Positions 8,009 to 15,922 of a stretch of 64,000 nucleotides of DNA are shown piece after piece. This DNA comes from CAYNRG01 sp047973125. GTDB lineage: Bacteria; Bacillota_I; Bacilli_A; Erysipelotrichales; Erysipelotrichaceae. The notes below the pieces were generated by a model. The model was not told the origin of the DNA and did not search any database. It worked only from the letters and a program-made list of their open reading frames with translations. The stretch lies in NCBI GenBank assembly GCA_047973125.1, contig JBKEBK010000024.1, positions 62,001 to 126,000 of the forward strand. Direction: 5' to 3'. Both the position numbers and the translations under genes were made by a program. Each line of letters starts with the position of its first letter. Position 1 is the stretch's first letter.

Positions 8009-9116
8009 AATCAGCTAATCTTTTTTCCCCTGTTATAGATTGAATGTGTTGAATATTTTGGCTAACTTCAACTACTCCTAAATAATCATTATTATTATCA
8101 TAAACTGCAAAATATTGTATATAAACATACATACCTTTGAATTTAATCCAAAAAAATTCATGATTTTTTTTCTTGCTTTTAAAGTCATTAATAATTGACT
8201 CTACAATATGAGCACTTTGTGGTGGATGACATAATTTAACTTCTCTTCCAATTACAGTTAATGGTCTTTCAAAAATTCTATCCTTACCTTGAGAAACATA
8301 TACAACTCTATCTTCTTTATTTACAAAGGTAATATCAATTGGTAAAATGTTTAGTAATTTTTCTAATTCAAGTGGCGATAATTTTCCTGAAGGTAGTTGA
8401 ATTTCTCCATCAATAAAGTCATTAGATAAACTATCATTACCTAAATTTATAGACATCTCATTCTTTATTGCATGATCTAGCTTATCCCAAAGATCATTTG
8501 ATATATGCTCTTGTAAAACTTGATACAGCACATTATTCTCTTTTGTTATCATCTCTAAAATTCTGTTTTCAACTTCAAGATACTGACTTTTAATATCTTC
8601 ATCATTTTTTATTTGTGCATATACTTTTTTTATGTCTTCTCTTATTTCGTTATCAACACCCCACATTACTTGTGGAATAGTAGTTATATTGGCATATTCT
8701 AGTAACGGAAATAACAACTGTTCTTTTTTACCATAATGACTATCTACAAGGTTGTATAGTTCAAAGATATAGTCTACAGTAAGTTTATCATTATTGTTTT
8801 GGATGTAGTCATTTATTTTTTTATTATCTTCTTTAAAGTAATCAAATGGATGATTAACACGATCACTATGTATTTCAGATAAATTATCCTTAAACAATGA
8901 GGCATGAATATCACAAAGACCCATTATTTCCTCTACTTTAATGCCTTCCTTAACCAATTGTTGCTCAATTTGTACAATTTCTGAACCAGACACATATTTA
9001 AATTCTTTAACAAACTCTTCTTTAATTTTACTTTGATCCTCACCATTATGTAATCTAATAATAAGAGATTTAAGTTTATTAACTTTGTCTTTATTTTTTT
9101 CTAAAAATTCACTCAT
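8007..9116 (-). CDS. DUF438 / hemerythrin-like / PAS domain protein
   Basis: A 369-residue soluble protein. Residues about 10-70 fit DUF438. About 70-230 is a hemerythrin-like helical bundle with candidate di-iron ligands in CDIHASLF, HPFDYF, HYGKKEQLLFPLLE and HISNDLWDKLDHA. About 260-369 is a PAS domain (LPIDITFVNKEDRVVYVSQG, FWIKFKGMYVYIQYFAVYD). Such proteins are taken to sense oxygen, nitric oxide or redox state, but the output is unknown and no kinase or cyclase follows. It is downstream of a Crp/Fnr gene on the same strand. Its ATG lacks a close Shine-Dalgarno: the only good AAAGGAG is about 34 bases upstream and instead precedes a two-codon ORF, ATG ATT TGA. Domain calls are firm; function is inferred. 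Confidence 0.82.
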   Translation of the reverse strand: MSEFLEKNKDKVNKLKSLIIRLHNGEDQSKIKEEFVKEFKYVSGSEIVQIEQQLVKEGIKVEEIMGLCDIHASLFKDNLSEIHSDRVNHPFDYFKEDNKKINDYIQNNNDKLTVDYIFELYNLVDSHYGKKEQLLFPLLEYANITTIPQVMWGVDNEIREDIKKVYAQIKNDEDIKSQYLEVENRILEMITKENNVLYQVLQEHISNDLWDKLDHAIKNEMSINLGNDSLSNDFIDGEIQLPSGKLSPLELEKLLNILPIDITFVNKEDRVVYVSQGKDRIFERPLTVIGREVKLCHPPQSAHIVESIINDFKSKKKNHEFFWIKFKGMYVYIQYFAVYDNNNDYLGVVEVSQNIQHIQSITGEKRLAD

Positions 9117-9228
9117 ATTTGTTTTGTATGAAATATATCAAATCATACTTCTCCTTTCTTATATTTTCTAGTAAAGACTACCTTTACATTTCTATTTTAA
9201 ATATAATTAAGAGTAATGTATGTGATAT

Positions 9229-9870
9229 CTACAACATTTTAAATGTTTTCTCACTTAAAAAATACTTATTCTTTTTTACTTTAATGATACCATCATCTTC
9301 CATTTGCTTAATTTCGCGTGATAAACTGCTTCTATTAACACATAAGTACTCAGCTAATTGGGTCTTATTGAATGGTATAACAATTGTATTTGACTGTTGT
9401 TTTAGATGATAATATGTTAAAACTTCAAATAACCTTTCTTTAACTGTACTTTTATTTAAACATTCAACTTTATGAGTTAAGAAAGTATTCTTAGTTGAAA
9501 CAATTTTTACAAGATTATAAAGTACAGCTATCGGTAAATTTAATATTGTATCTTGTTTAATGATAACAACATCTGTATCTTTTACTGCAGAAACCTCAAA
9601 TGGAGAAATTTTCTCTTGTCCTAAAGCTACTGACTCTCCAAACAATTCACCATCATTAAATATACCAATTAATTTTTTATTACCATTAAAATCATAACTA
9701 CAAACTTCTACTTTGCCATCTAATATTAAATAAAAATCCGATAATTTACTTCCAATATTAAAAATTATTTCACCTTTATTTATTTTTTTATAAATAATTT
9801 TTTTATTTATTTCTTCAAACTCTTCATCACTAATATTAATGAATAACTTGCTATCTTTTATATCAATCAT
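9229..9870 (-). CDS. Crp/Fnr-family transcription regulator
   Basis: A 213-residue regulator. An N-terminal cyclic-nucleotide-type beta-roll (about 5-120, KGEIIFNIGSKLSDFYLILD, FNDGELFGESVAL) is followed by the dimer helix and a C-terminal winged helix (about 145-213) with the recognition segment TQLAEYLCVNRSSLSREIKQ. No Fnr-type N-terminal cysteine cluster is present, so it is not a canonical oxygen-sensing [4Fe-4S] Fnr. The start is the ATG at 9868-9870, chosen because AGAGGTGG precedes it; an upstream in-frame start at 9933 has no comparable site. The next gene is the DUF438-hemerythrin protein, a likely target or partner. Confidence 0.9.
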   Translation of the reverse strand: MIDIKDSKLFINISDEEFEEINKKIIYKKINKGEIIFNIGSKLSDFYLILDGKVEVCSYDFNGNKKLIGIFNDGELFGESVALGQEKISPFEVSAVKDTDVVIIKQDTILNLPIAVLYNLVKIVSTKNTFLTHKVECLNKSTVKERLFEVLTYYHLKQQSNTIVIPFNKTQLAEYLCVNRSSLSREIKQMEDDGIIKVKKNKYFLSEKTFKML

Positions 9871-9937
9871 TTTTACCACCTCTTTATAATACAATATCAC
9901 ACATCTTACTAAGTTTTTATAATTACTATCCAAATAT

Positions 9938-10002
9938 AAAAAAGAGATATTTATGAAATTACTTTAATTAGCTAAATTAAGCTAGCATTTCATTAAATAT
10001 CT
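9938..10002 (-). terminator. Rho-independent terminator after pyk
   Basis: A long imperfect stem pairs AGATATTTATGAAAT (9945-9959) with the near-complementary arm at 9987-10002. On the minus strand a CTCTTTTTTA tract follows (complement of about 9938-9946). It begins 11 bases past the pyk stop and closes the pfkA-pyk operon. Confidence 0.75.
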
Positions 10003-10012
10003 TCTATTTTAT

Positions 10013-11434
10013 TTATTTTACTTCAATTACTTTCATCATGTTTGCTGAACCCTCTCCTGTAGGATATCCTGCTGTAATTATAATTAATTGTCCAACTTTA
10101 ACACCATAATTCTTAGCAATTGTACAAGCAAGTTCATCATCGTTAGTTAATTCATTTTGAATATCTGAACAAATTGGAGTAACTCCCCAAAATGCTTGTA
10201 ATTTACGCTGAGTGCTACCTGTAAATGTTACTGCTAAAATAGGTACAGATGGTCTAAACTTAGAGATTCTTCTTGCAGTAGTACCACCTTGAGTAAATGC
10301 TACAACAGCTCCAACATTTTCTAAAGTTAGTGTTGCATCTGATACTGCAATACCAATTGCATCTTGAATGGTTTTTTTACTAGACATTTTTGAAAGTTCA
10401 AGTCTTTCACGATATGGAATTATTTTTTCTGCAGCCTCAGCAATTGTTGCCATTGTTCTTACAGCTTCAACAGGATATTCCCCTGCTGCACTCTCTGCAG
10501 ATAACATAACAGCATCACTTCCATCTAACACAGCATTAGCAACATCACTTGCCTCAGCACGTGTAGGACGAGGATTTGATGTCATTGAATCAAGCATGTG
10601 AGTCGCAGTAATTACTGGCTTTCCAAGTGAATTCGCAGTTTTAATGATTTGCTTTTGATAAATTGGAACTAAAGCAGTTTGAATTTCAACACCTAAGTCA
10701 CCACGCGCAACCATTACACCATCAGCATAATTAAGAATTTCTTCTAAATTATCAAAACCTTCTTGGTTTTCAATTTTAGCAATGATATTAATTGACGGTT
10801 TTCCCTCTTGTGTTAATATCTCACGAATTTGTTTAACATCCTCAGCTCTTCTTACAAAAGACGCAGCTATGAAATCAACATCCATTTTACAACCAAATCT
10901 AATATCCTCATCATCCTTTTTAGAAATGAATGGCATAGAAAGCTTAACTCCTGGAACATTACAACCTTTTCTTGTTTTAATCGGTCCAGAAACTTCTACT
11001 CTACATGTAAACTCATCTTTATTTGTCTCAATAACGGTTAACTTCATTTTACCATCATCAATTAAAACAATATTACCAACTTCAATATCATCAAATAATT
11101 CAGGACACTGAAGATGAAATCTTTCTTTATTTCCGATAACTTCTTCTTTACAAATTTTTACAGTATCTCCCTTATTAAATTCACAGATATCATTTTCAAA
11201 TACACCACAACGAATTTCAGGACCCTTTGTATCCAAAAGTAAAGCTAAGTTAATACCTATTCTATCTGAAACTTCGCGAACCATTTCCATGCGCCTTTTG
11301 TGTCCTTCATGGACGTCATGAGAAAAGTTAAACCTTACAATATTCATTCCTTCTTTTGCAAGTGATTCTACCATCTCAGGCGTTTCAACAGCAGGCCCCA
11401 TAGTACACACAATTTTTGTTTGTCTTCTTGTCAT
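10013..11434 (-). CDS. pyk: Pyruvate kinase
   Basis: A 473-residue glycolytic enzyme converting phosphoenolpyruvate and ADP to pyruvate and ATP. It opens MTRRQTKIVCTMGPAVETPE, with the active-site IIAKIENQEGFDNLEEIL motif, VARGDLGVE and ITATHMLDSMTSNPRPTRAE. It has the A, B and C domains but no PEP-utiliser-like C-terminal extension found in some Bacilli enzymes. It lies 13 bases after pfkA and has AAGGAGG upstream. The pfkA-pyk pair is a standard lower-glycolysis operon of this group. Confidence 0.97.
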   Translation of the reverse strand: MTRRQTKIVCTMGPAVETPEMVESLAKEGMNIVRFNFSHDVHEGHKRRMEMVREVSDRIGINLALLLDTKGPEIRCGVFENDICEFNKGDTVKICKEEVIGNKERFHLQCPELFDDIEVGNIVLIDDGKMKLTVIETNKDEFTCRVEVSGPIKTRKGCNVPGVKLSMPFISKKDDEDIRFGCKMDVDFIAASFVRRAEDVKQIREILTQEGKPSINIIAKIENQEGFDNLEEILNYADGVMVARGDLGVEIQTALVPIYQKQIIKTANSLGKPVITATHMLDSMTSNPRPTRAEASDVANAVLDGSDAVMLSAESAAGEYPVEAVRTMATIAEAAEKIIPYRERLELSKMSSKKTIQDAIGIAVSDATLTLENVGAVVAFTQGGTTARRISKFRPSVPILAVTFTGSTQRKLQAFWGVTPICSDIQNELTNDDELACTIAKNYGVKVGQLIIITAGYPTGEGSANMMKVIEVK

Positions 11435-11447
11435 TTCTTTGTCCTCC

Positions 11448-12410
11448 TTATACTAATCGATCAAATAATCGATAGAAATGTTTTCTTGATGCTTTTGGTC
11501 TTTGTAGTGCTTCTTCAATTGGTAAAGAGATAATTTCATTATCTAAAATACCAACACAATGTCCACCAATATCATTCATTAGCAAAGTCACTGCCTTTTC
11601 ACCCATCCTAGAAGCTAAAACACGATCAGTTGGTGATGGACTTCCACCTCTTTGAATATGTCCTAATACAGTTGCTCTTCCAGAAAAACCAGTGTTTTGA
11701 GATATCTTTTTCGCTAGACCATCAGGATCTGATATTTTTTCAGATATAATTACAATAGCATGATTTTTCTTTGCAGAAATATCTAAATATCTCAGTCTTT
11801 CAAGCACATCTAACTCATCATACCCTGTTTCAGGCGTTATTACAACTTCTGCACCACAAGAGATAGCTGTATATACCGCTAAATCACCACAATGATTTCC
11901 CATTACTTCAACAATAGAGCAACGGTGATGTGAACTTGATGTATCTCTTAATTTATCAACTGCATCAACACACGTTTCAAGTGCAGTATTAAATCCAATT
12001 GTAAAGTCAGTTCCTGGAATATCATTATCAATTGTACCTGGTATTCCAATACAATTTATACCCATTTTAGTAAGTTCAAGAGCTCCTCGATAACTTCCAT
12101 CTCCACCAATTACGATTATTGCTTCAATATCGTTATCTTTAAGCTGTTTTACAGCTTTTTTTCTTACTTCAATATCCTTGAATTCTGGAAGTCTTGCAGA
12201 ACCCAATATAGTTCCTCCGCGATCCATAATATCTGAGACACTTTGCTTACGAAAAGAATTAAATTCTCCATTTACCAAGCCACGAAAACCATCTTGAATA
12301 CCAATAACCTCTATTCCATTAGCAAGTCCCACACGCGTTACCGCACGTATTGCGGCATTCATACCTGGCGCATCTCCTCCAGATGTCAAAATTCCAATTT
12401 TACGTACCAT
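11448..12410 (-). CDS. pfkA: 6-phosphofructokinase
   Basis: A 320-residue ATP-dependent enzyme making fructose 1,6-bisphosphate. Motifs are GILTSGGDAPGMNAAIRAV (ATP loop), GGDGSYRGA, the catalytic GIPGTIDNDIPGTD, EVMGNHCGDLA and HIQRGGSPSPTDR. GGDGS with a Gly at the ATP-discriminating position fits ATP rather than pyrophosphate use. Strong TAGGAGGAG precedes the ATG. It is the first gene of pfkA-pyk; no clear promoter was found in the short gap to dnaI. Confidence 0.97.
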   Translation of the reverse strand: MVRKIGILTSGGDAPGMNAAIRAVTRVGLANGIEVIGIQDGFRGLVNGEFNSFRKQSVSDIMDRGGTILGSARLPEFKDIEVRKKAVKQLKDNDIEAIIVIGGDGSYRGALELTKMGINCIGIPGTIDNDIPGTDFTIGFNTALETCVDAVDKLRDTSSSHHRCSIVEVMGNHCGDLAVYTAISCGAEVVITPETGYDELDVLERLRYLDISAKKNHAIVIISEKISDPDGLAKKISQNTGFSGRATVLGHIQRGGSPSPTDRVLASRMGEKAVTLLMNDIGGHCVGILDNEIISLPIEEALQRPKASRKHFYRLFDRLV

Positions 12411-12470
12411 TAGCTCCTCCTAAATTATCCACTATATTTTATCATTATTTTAGTAATATATAAACATTTA

Positions 12471-13364
12471 TTATGATTTATTTCTCTCGTTGATACCTTC
12501 AAATTCAAATTCGATCGATAAAGCTCTAATGCGCTCTAAAATTCTAAGAGCTTTTATATCTCTTTTATCATCGCTCACTTGAGAGTAATGTTTCGATAAT
12601 ATATCTAAAGGAAGATTCGAAGTAAACCAAGTAGTCTTTTTATTATTCAATCGATAATCTAAAATCGGAAATAGTAGCTCATCTCTTGTCCATTCTGAAA
12701 CATGTTCAGCTCCAATATCATCAAAAACAACAAATTCAGATCTTTTAATTTTATTTATTTCTTTCTTAATTTCTTCACTATTACCAAAATTTTGTTTTAC
12801 TCTATTTACAAGCTCCGGAACATTTACAAAAGATACTTTTTTACCATCATTAGCTTTCATATTAGAAACATATGCCGCAGAGTAAGTTTTACCAACTCCT
12901 ACTGATCCAAAGATATATAATCCCTTAAAGTCATTTTCATTTTTTTTAAAAAATTTAAACATTTTTGTAAATTCTTCAGAAGCCGAAGTAACTGAAACAC
13001 CAAGTAACAATTGTGACTTCGATAAATCACAAATTAAATAGTTTTTCTTATGAGAATATTTATCTTCTTCACTTTGTTTATACTTACAAAACTTTACATT
13101 CTCAATCCAAAACCCATCATATTCAATCTCAATAAATTGACCACAAACATCTTGAGTGCAATAATTTAAACCCTTACAATTTGAACATTTATTTAAATTA
13201 TTAAACCATTTTGAAATTTTATGAGGAAAAGTATCGATCAAACTTTCAGATATATTTCTTTCTTTTAATAGAGCTTGTAATTGTTTATCATTTTTAAGCT
13301 TTTCAATTAACTTATCTTCATCAATAATATCAAATTTCTTAATATCAAATTTTGCTTTTTTCAT
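12471..13364 (-). CDS. dnaI: Primosomal protein DnaI, helicase loader
   Basis: A 297-residue AAA+ ATPase of the DnaC/DnaI type that loads the replicative helicase. The N-terminal domain (1-125) carries a zinc-binding cysteine group (NKCSNCKGLNYCTQDVCG). The ATPase has Walker A GSVGVGKTYSAAY, Walker B VVFDDIGAE and sensor 1 TWFTSNLP. Its ATG overlaps the dnaB stop (TGATG), so the two are coupled as in Bacillus. It is the last gene of polA-mutM-coaE-dnaB-dnaI. Confidence 0.94.
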   Translation of the reverse strand: MKKAKFDIKKFDIIDEDKLIEKLKNDKQLQALLKERNISESLIDTFPHKISKWFNNLNKCSNCKGLNYCTQDVCGQFIEIEYDGFWIENVKFCKYKQSEEDKYSHKKNYLICDLSKSQLLLGVSVTSASEEFTKMFKFFKKNENDFKGLYIFGSVGVGKTYSAAYVSNMKANDGKKVSFVNVPELVNRVKQNFGNSEEIKKEINKIKRSEFVVFDDIGAEHVSEWTRDELLFPILDYRLNNKKTTWFTSNLPLDILSKHYSQVSDDKRDIKALRILERIRALSIEFEFEGINERNKS

Positions 13365-14539
13365 CAAAATTTCACTGAATTAATTAAGTCCATCAATTCT
13401 TTCTCCCCTTCTTTTGTTAACTTTCTTTCTTCATATTTTTTTGGATTTTTTAAATATTCTGGTATTAACTCAACCTTATTATTTTTCTTTGAAAATGAAA
13501 AAGGATTACTTTTTATTAGATTTAATGCATCATCTCTAGTTTCTACCTTACTACGATACCACTGTGATGCGATGGTCATCATATATGACTTATAAAGAGC
13601 ATTATCACTATTATCTAAAACATATTCTATTAATGTATTTATTACCTCATTACTAAACTTAGTTTTATCAACAACATCAAATATTACTTTTTTATCTCTT
13701 ATTTGAACTTCCATTCCTTTTTGCTTAGTTTGCAAAAAGGCAATTGGAGACATGGCATATGGATCTGTGGATTTATTTTCAATATTAGGTTTAAAAAGTT
13801 CACATTTTAATTTAAATCTTTTAAGATTAAATTCACACGTAGATAGATTAATTGAATCTATCACTATTCTTTTAATATTATCTTCATTTATTCCGTAAAT
13901 ATTTGCATATTGTCCAATAATTTTAAGATTTTCCTCAGTTCTTAAACAAACAGGAAATTGAAGTTCAGTCATCCCATTTAGAAGTTTCTTATAATCAAAG
14001 TTAATAATATTTTCATCACTTGTAAAATTAATTTCTTTTTTTAATTTGCTAAATTCAATATCATCACTATACGACCATACATCTAATTTATTAGAATCAA
14101 GAACTCTTGTTATATCACTATATTTATCATCAATAACTTCGCACATCGTTGACTTTAAATAATTATAAGCATCAATGCCGATATTTTTAAATAAAAGTCG
14201 ACAATATAGACGATGATTAAAAAAATTTATAGAACTTAAAAGTGGCAATAATTGGTATACATAAATAGTTTTACTACCTTCTGTTTTAATATATTTTTTT
14301 ATAAGATGATACTCTTCACATTTTTTAAATGCCTCATCCAATTCATTAACATCTAAATTTAATAAACTAGATAAATAGTTATGTGTTTTATGTACATTAT
14401 TTTTTGAGTTAGAAAATAGTGTTAGATATAAGATAGAAGCATTCTTTCCGATAATTGGTGTATATAACAAACTTAATACTTCTAACTTAGGTAAACTATC
14501 AACAAATAGTGTACGATATTCATCATTTATATCTAACAT
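13364..14539 (-). CDS. dnaB: DnaB-type replication initiation and membrane attachment protein
   Basis: A 391-residue DnaD/DnaB-family primosome protein (Bacillus naming; not the E. coli helicase). It has the N-terminal winged-helix DDBH1 region (LSLLYTPIIGKNASILYLTL) and later DDBH2 modules, including ending segments around WYRSKVETRDDALNLI. It works with DnaD and DnaI to load helicase at oriC and stalled forks. It is shorter than the B. subtilis protein (about 470). It overlaps the coaE 3' end by 17 bases and has TTGGAGGAAAAG before its ATG, so translation should persist even though coaE is disrupted. Confidence 0.88.
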   Translation of the reverse strand: MLDINDEYRTLFVDSLPKLEVLSLLYTPIIGKNASILYLTLFSNSKNNVHKTHNYLSSLLNLDVNELDEAFKKCEEYHLIKKYIKTEGSKTIYVYQLLPLLSSINFFNHRLYCRLLFKNIGIDAYNYLKSTMCEVIDDKYSDITRVLDSNKLDVWSYSDDIEFSKLKKEINFTSDENIINFDYKKLLNGMTELQFPVCLRTEENLKIIGQYANIYGINEDNIKRIVIDSINLSTCEFNLKRFKLKCELFKPNIENKSTDPYAMSPIAFLQTKQKGMEVQIRDKKVIFDVVDKTKFSNEVINTLIEYVLDNSDNALYKSYMMTIASQWYRSKVETRDDALNLIKSNPFSFSKKNNKVELIPEYLKNPKKYEERKLTKEGEKELMDLINSVKF

Positions 14540-15101
14540 ACTTTTCCTCCAATAATTCTAATAATTTACAAACTTGCTTCTCTAATGCTGATTTTGAACC
14601 TTCATTTGTAATTATAAAATCTGCATTATCAATATTTTTTTCAATATTTTGTTGAAATTTTAATCTTTCTTTAATATCACTTTCACTATATCCCCTGTTT
14701 TCCTTAAGTCTTTTTTTTCTAAGAGATAAATCACAATCTACAAAGACAACATAATCAAAATATTTTTCCCAACCTATCTCATATAAAAGTGGCACCTCAA
14801 CAAATGCAAATTCTTTTTGGCTTGAAGAAAATTCACCTATTTTTTTAAGTAAGTCTTTATATACAACTTCTTATACTTTTTATTAAATTTCAATAACTAT
14901 AAAAAATATTTTTTTAATGTTTTCTTTTAAATCAGATGTAGTTTTAACAATATCGGCAAGTTCCTTATAAATAGGGCTATCTTTTTTATAAAAACTATCA
15001 ACCATTGCATCACAATCAAAAACTTCATAGTTATATTTTCTAATAATACTTGCGACCAAACTTTTCCCAGATCCCATTGATCCTGTAATAGCAATTTTCA
15101 T
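14523..15101 (-). pseudogene. coaE: Dephospho-CoA kinase, frame disrupted
   Basis: Two blocks of one CoaE lie in different frames. The 5' block (about 15101-14883) reads MKIAITGSMGSGKSLVASII, a P-loop kinase start, and stops at TAATAA. The 3' block (from about 14860 to 14523) reads EFAFVEVPLLYEIGWEKYFD, then FVDCDLSLRKKRLKENRGYS and a normal C-terminus. The linker has stops in two frames and lacks the LNxIxHP stretch expected there, so a simple one-base slip does not restore the gene; a small deletion plus frameshift fits better. The start follows AGAAGGAG. CoaE is normally essential. Either this copy is dead and another exists, or the A/T runs here hide a sequencing error. Confidence 0.8.
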
Positions 15102-15106
15102 CAAAC

Positions 15107-15922
15107 TTACTCCTTCTGACATTTTGGACAGTAATATGTACCTCTTGTTGCAACCTTTGTTTTAATAATCTTACTATTGCAAACAGGACAACATTCATTT
15201 TCTCTTTGATGGACACAAACCTCCAACTGAAATCTACCAGTAACACCAAGAGATGATGTATAACTTCTGATAGTCGTTCCTCCTAATGAAATTGCTCTTT
15301 CTAGGATTTCTCTTGTTGCTTTAATTAAATTTACTATCACATCATCACTAAGTAAGTAACATTTCTTTGCTGGATGAGTTTTAATTTTAAAACAAATTTC
15401 ATCAGCATAAATATTCCCTACTCCAGCAACAAAACTTTGATCAAGTAAAACCTGTTTTATTGGTTGCTTTCTTTTTTTAAGTTCTTTTTTACAATACTCA
15501 AGATTAAACTTATCAGACCAAGGCTCTGGTCCAAGATTTTTAAAATTATCAAAATCTATTTCACCTTCAATAATTTCCATTTTTCCAAATTTTCTAGTAT
15601 CGTGATACCTTAGTTGTTTGCCACTATAAAATTCAAATACAACATGTTCATGTTTATTAATTGGATCATTTTTTTCTTTTAAGAAAAATTTCCCTTCCAT
15701 TCTTAAATGCGAAATTAAGTAAATATCATCTAATTTAAAAACTAGATACTTTCCTCTTCTTTTAAATTCTCTAAAGTGTTGATTTGTTAGTTTTTCCTTA
15801 AATTCACTTACAGAACCAACAATAATGTTATCCCATAAAACTTCAATATTTTTAATTTTTTCATTTTTTATTTGAACTTCTAAAGTCCTTACAACTGTTT
15901 CTACTTCTGGTAACTCTGGCAT
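15107..15922 (-). CDS. mutM: Formamidopyrimidine-DNA glycosylase (Fpg/MutM)
   Basis: A 271-residue base-excision repair enzyme removing 8-oxoguanine and formamidopyrimidines. The mature N-terminus PELPEVETVVRTL supplies the catalytic Pro2 and Glu3. Lys of the GRFQ/KYLVF region, the H2TH motif (QSFVAGVGNIYADEICF) and the C-terminal zinc finger (CPVCNSKI...YYCPKCQKE) are all present. The start is the second of two ATGs, since homology requires MPELPE; it overlaps the polA stop. Length and motifs are canonical. Confidence 0.96.
   Translation of the reverse strand: MPELPEVETVVRTLEVQIKNEKIKNIEVLWDNIIVGSVSEFKEKLTNQHFREFKRRGKYLVFKLDDIYLISHLRMEGKFFLKEKNDPINKHEHVVFEFYSGKQLRYHDTRKFGKMEIIEGEIDFDNFKNLGPEPWSDKFNLEYCKKELKKRKQPIKQVLLDQSFVAGVGNIYADEICFKIKTHPAKKCYLLSDDVIVNLIKATREILERAISLGGTTIRSYTSSLGVTGRFQLEVCVHQRENECCPVCNSKIIKTKVATRGTYYCPKCQKE

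Noticed and set aside
9119..9409. Plus-strand open frame of 96 codons
   Set aside because: It overlaps the 3' end of the Crp/Fnr gene antisense, has low complexity and no ribosome site.
10782..11111. Plus-strand open frame of 109 codons
   Set aside because: It lies wholly inside pyk on the opposite strand and resembles nothing.
15040..15249. Open frame spanning the coaE-mutM junction
   Set aside because: Out of frame with both genes; it only overlaps the mutM zinc-finger codons and the coaE start.
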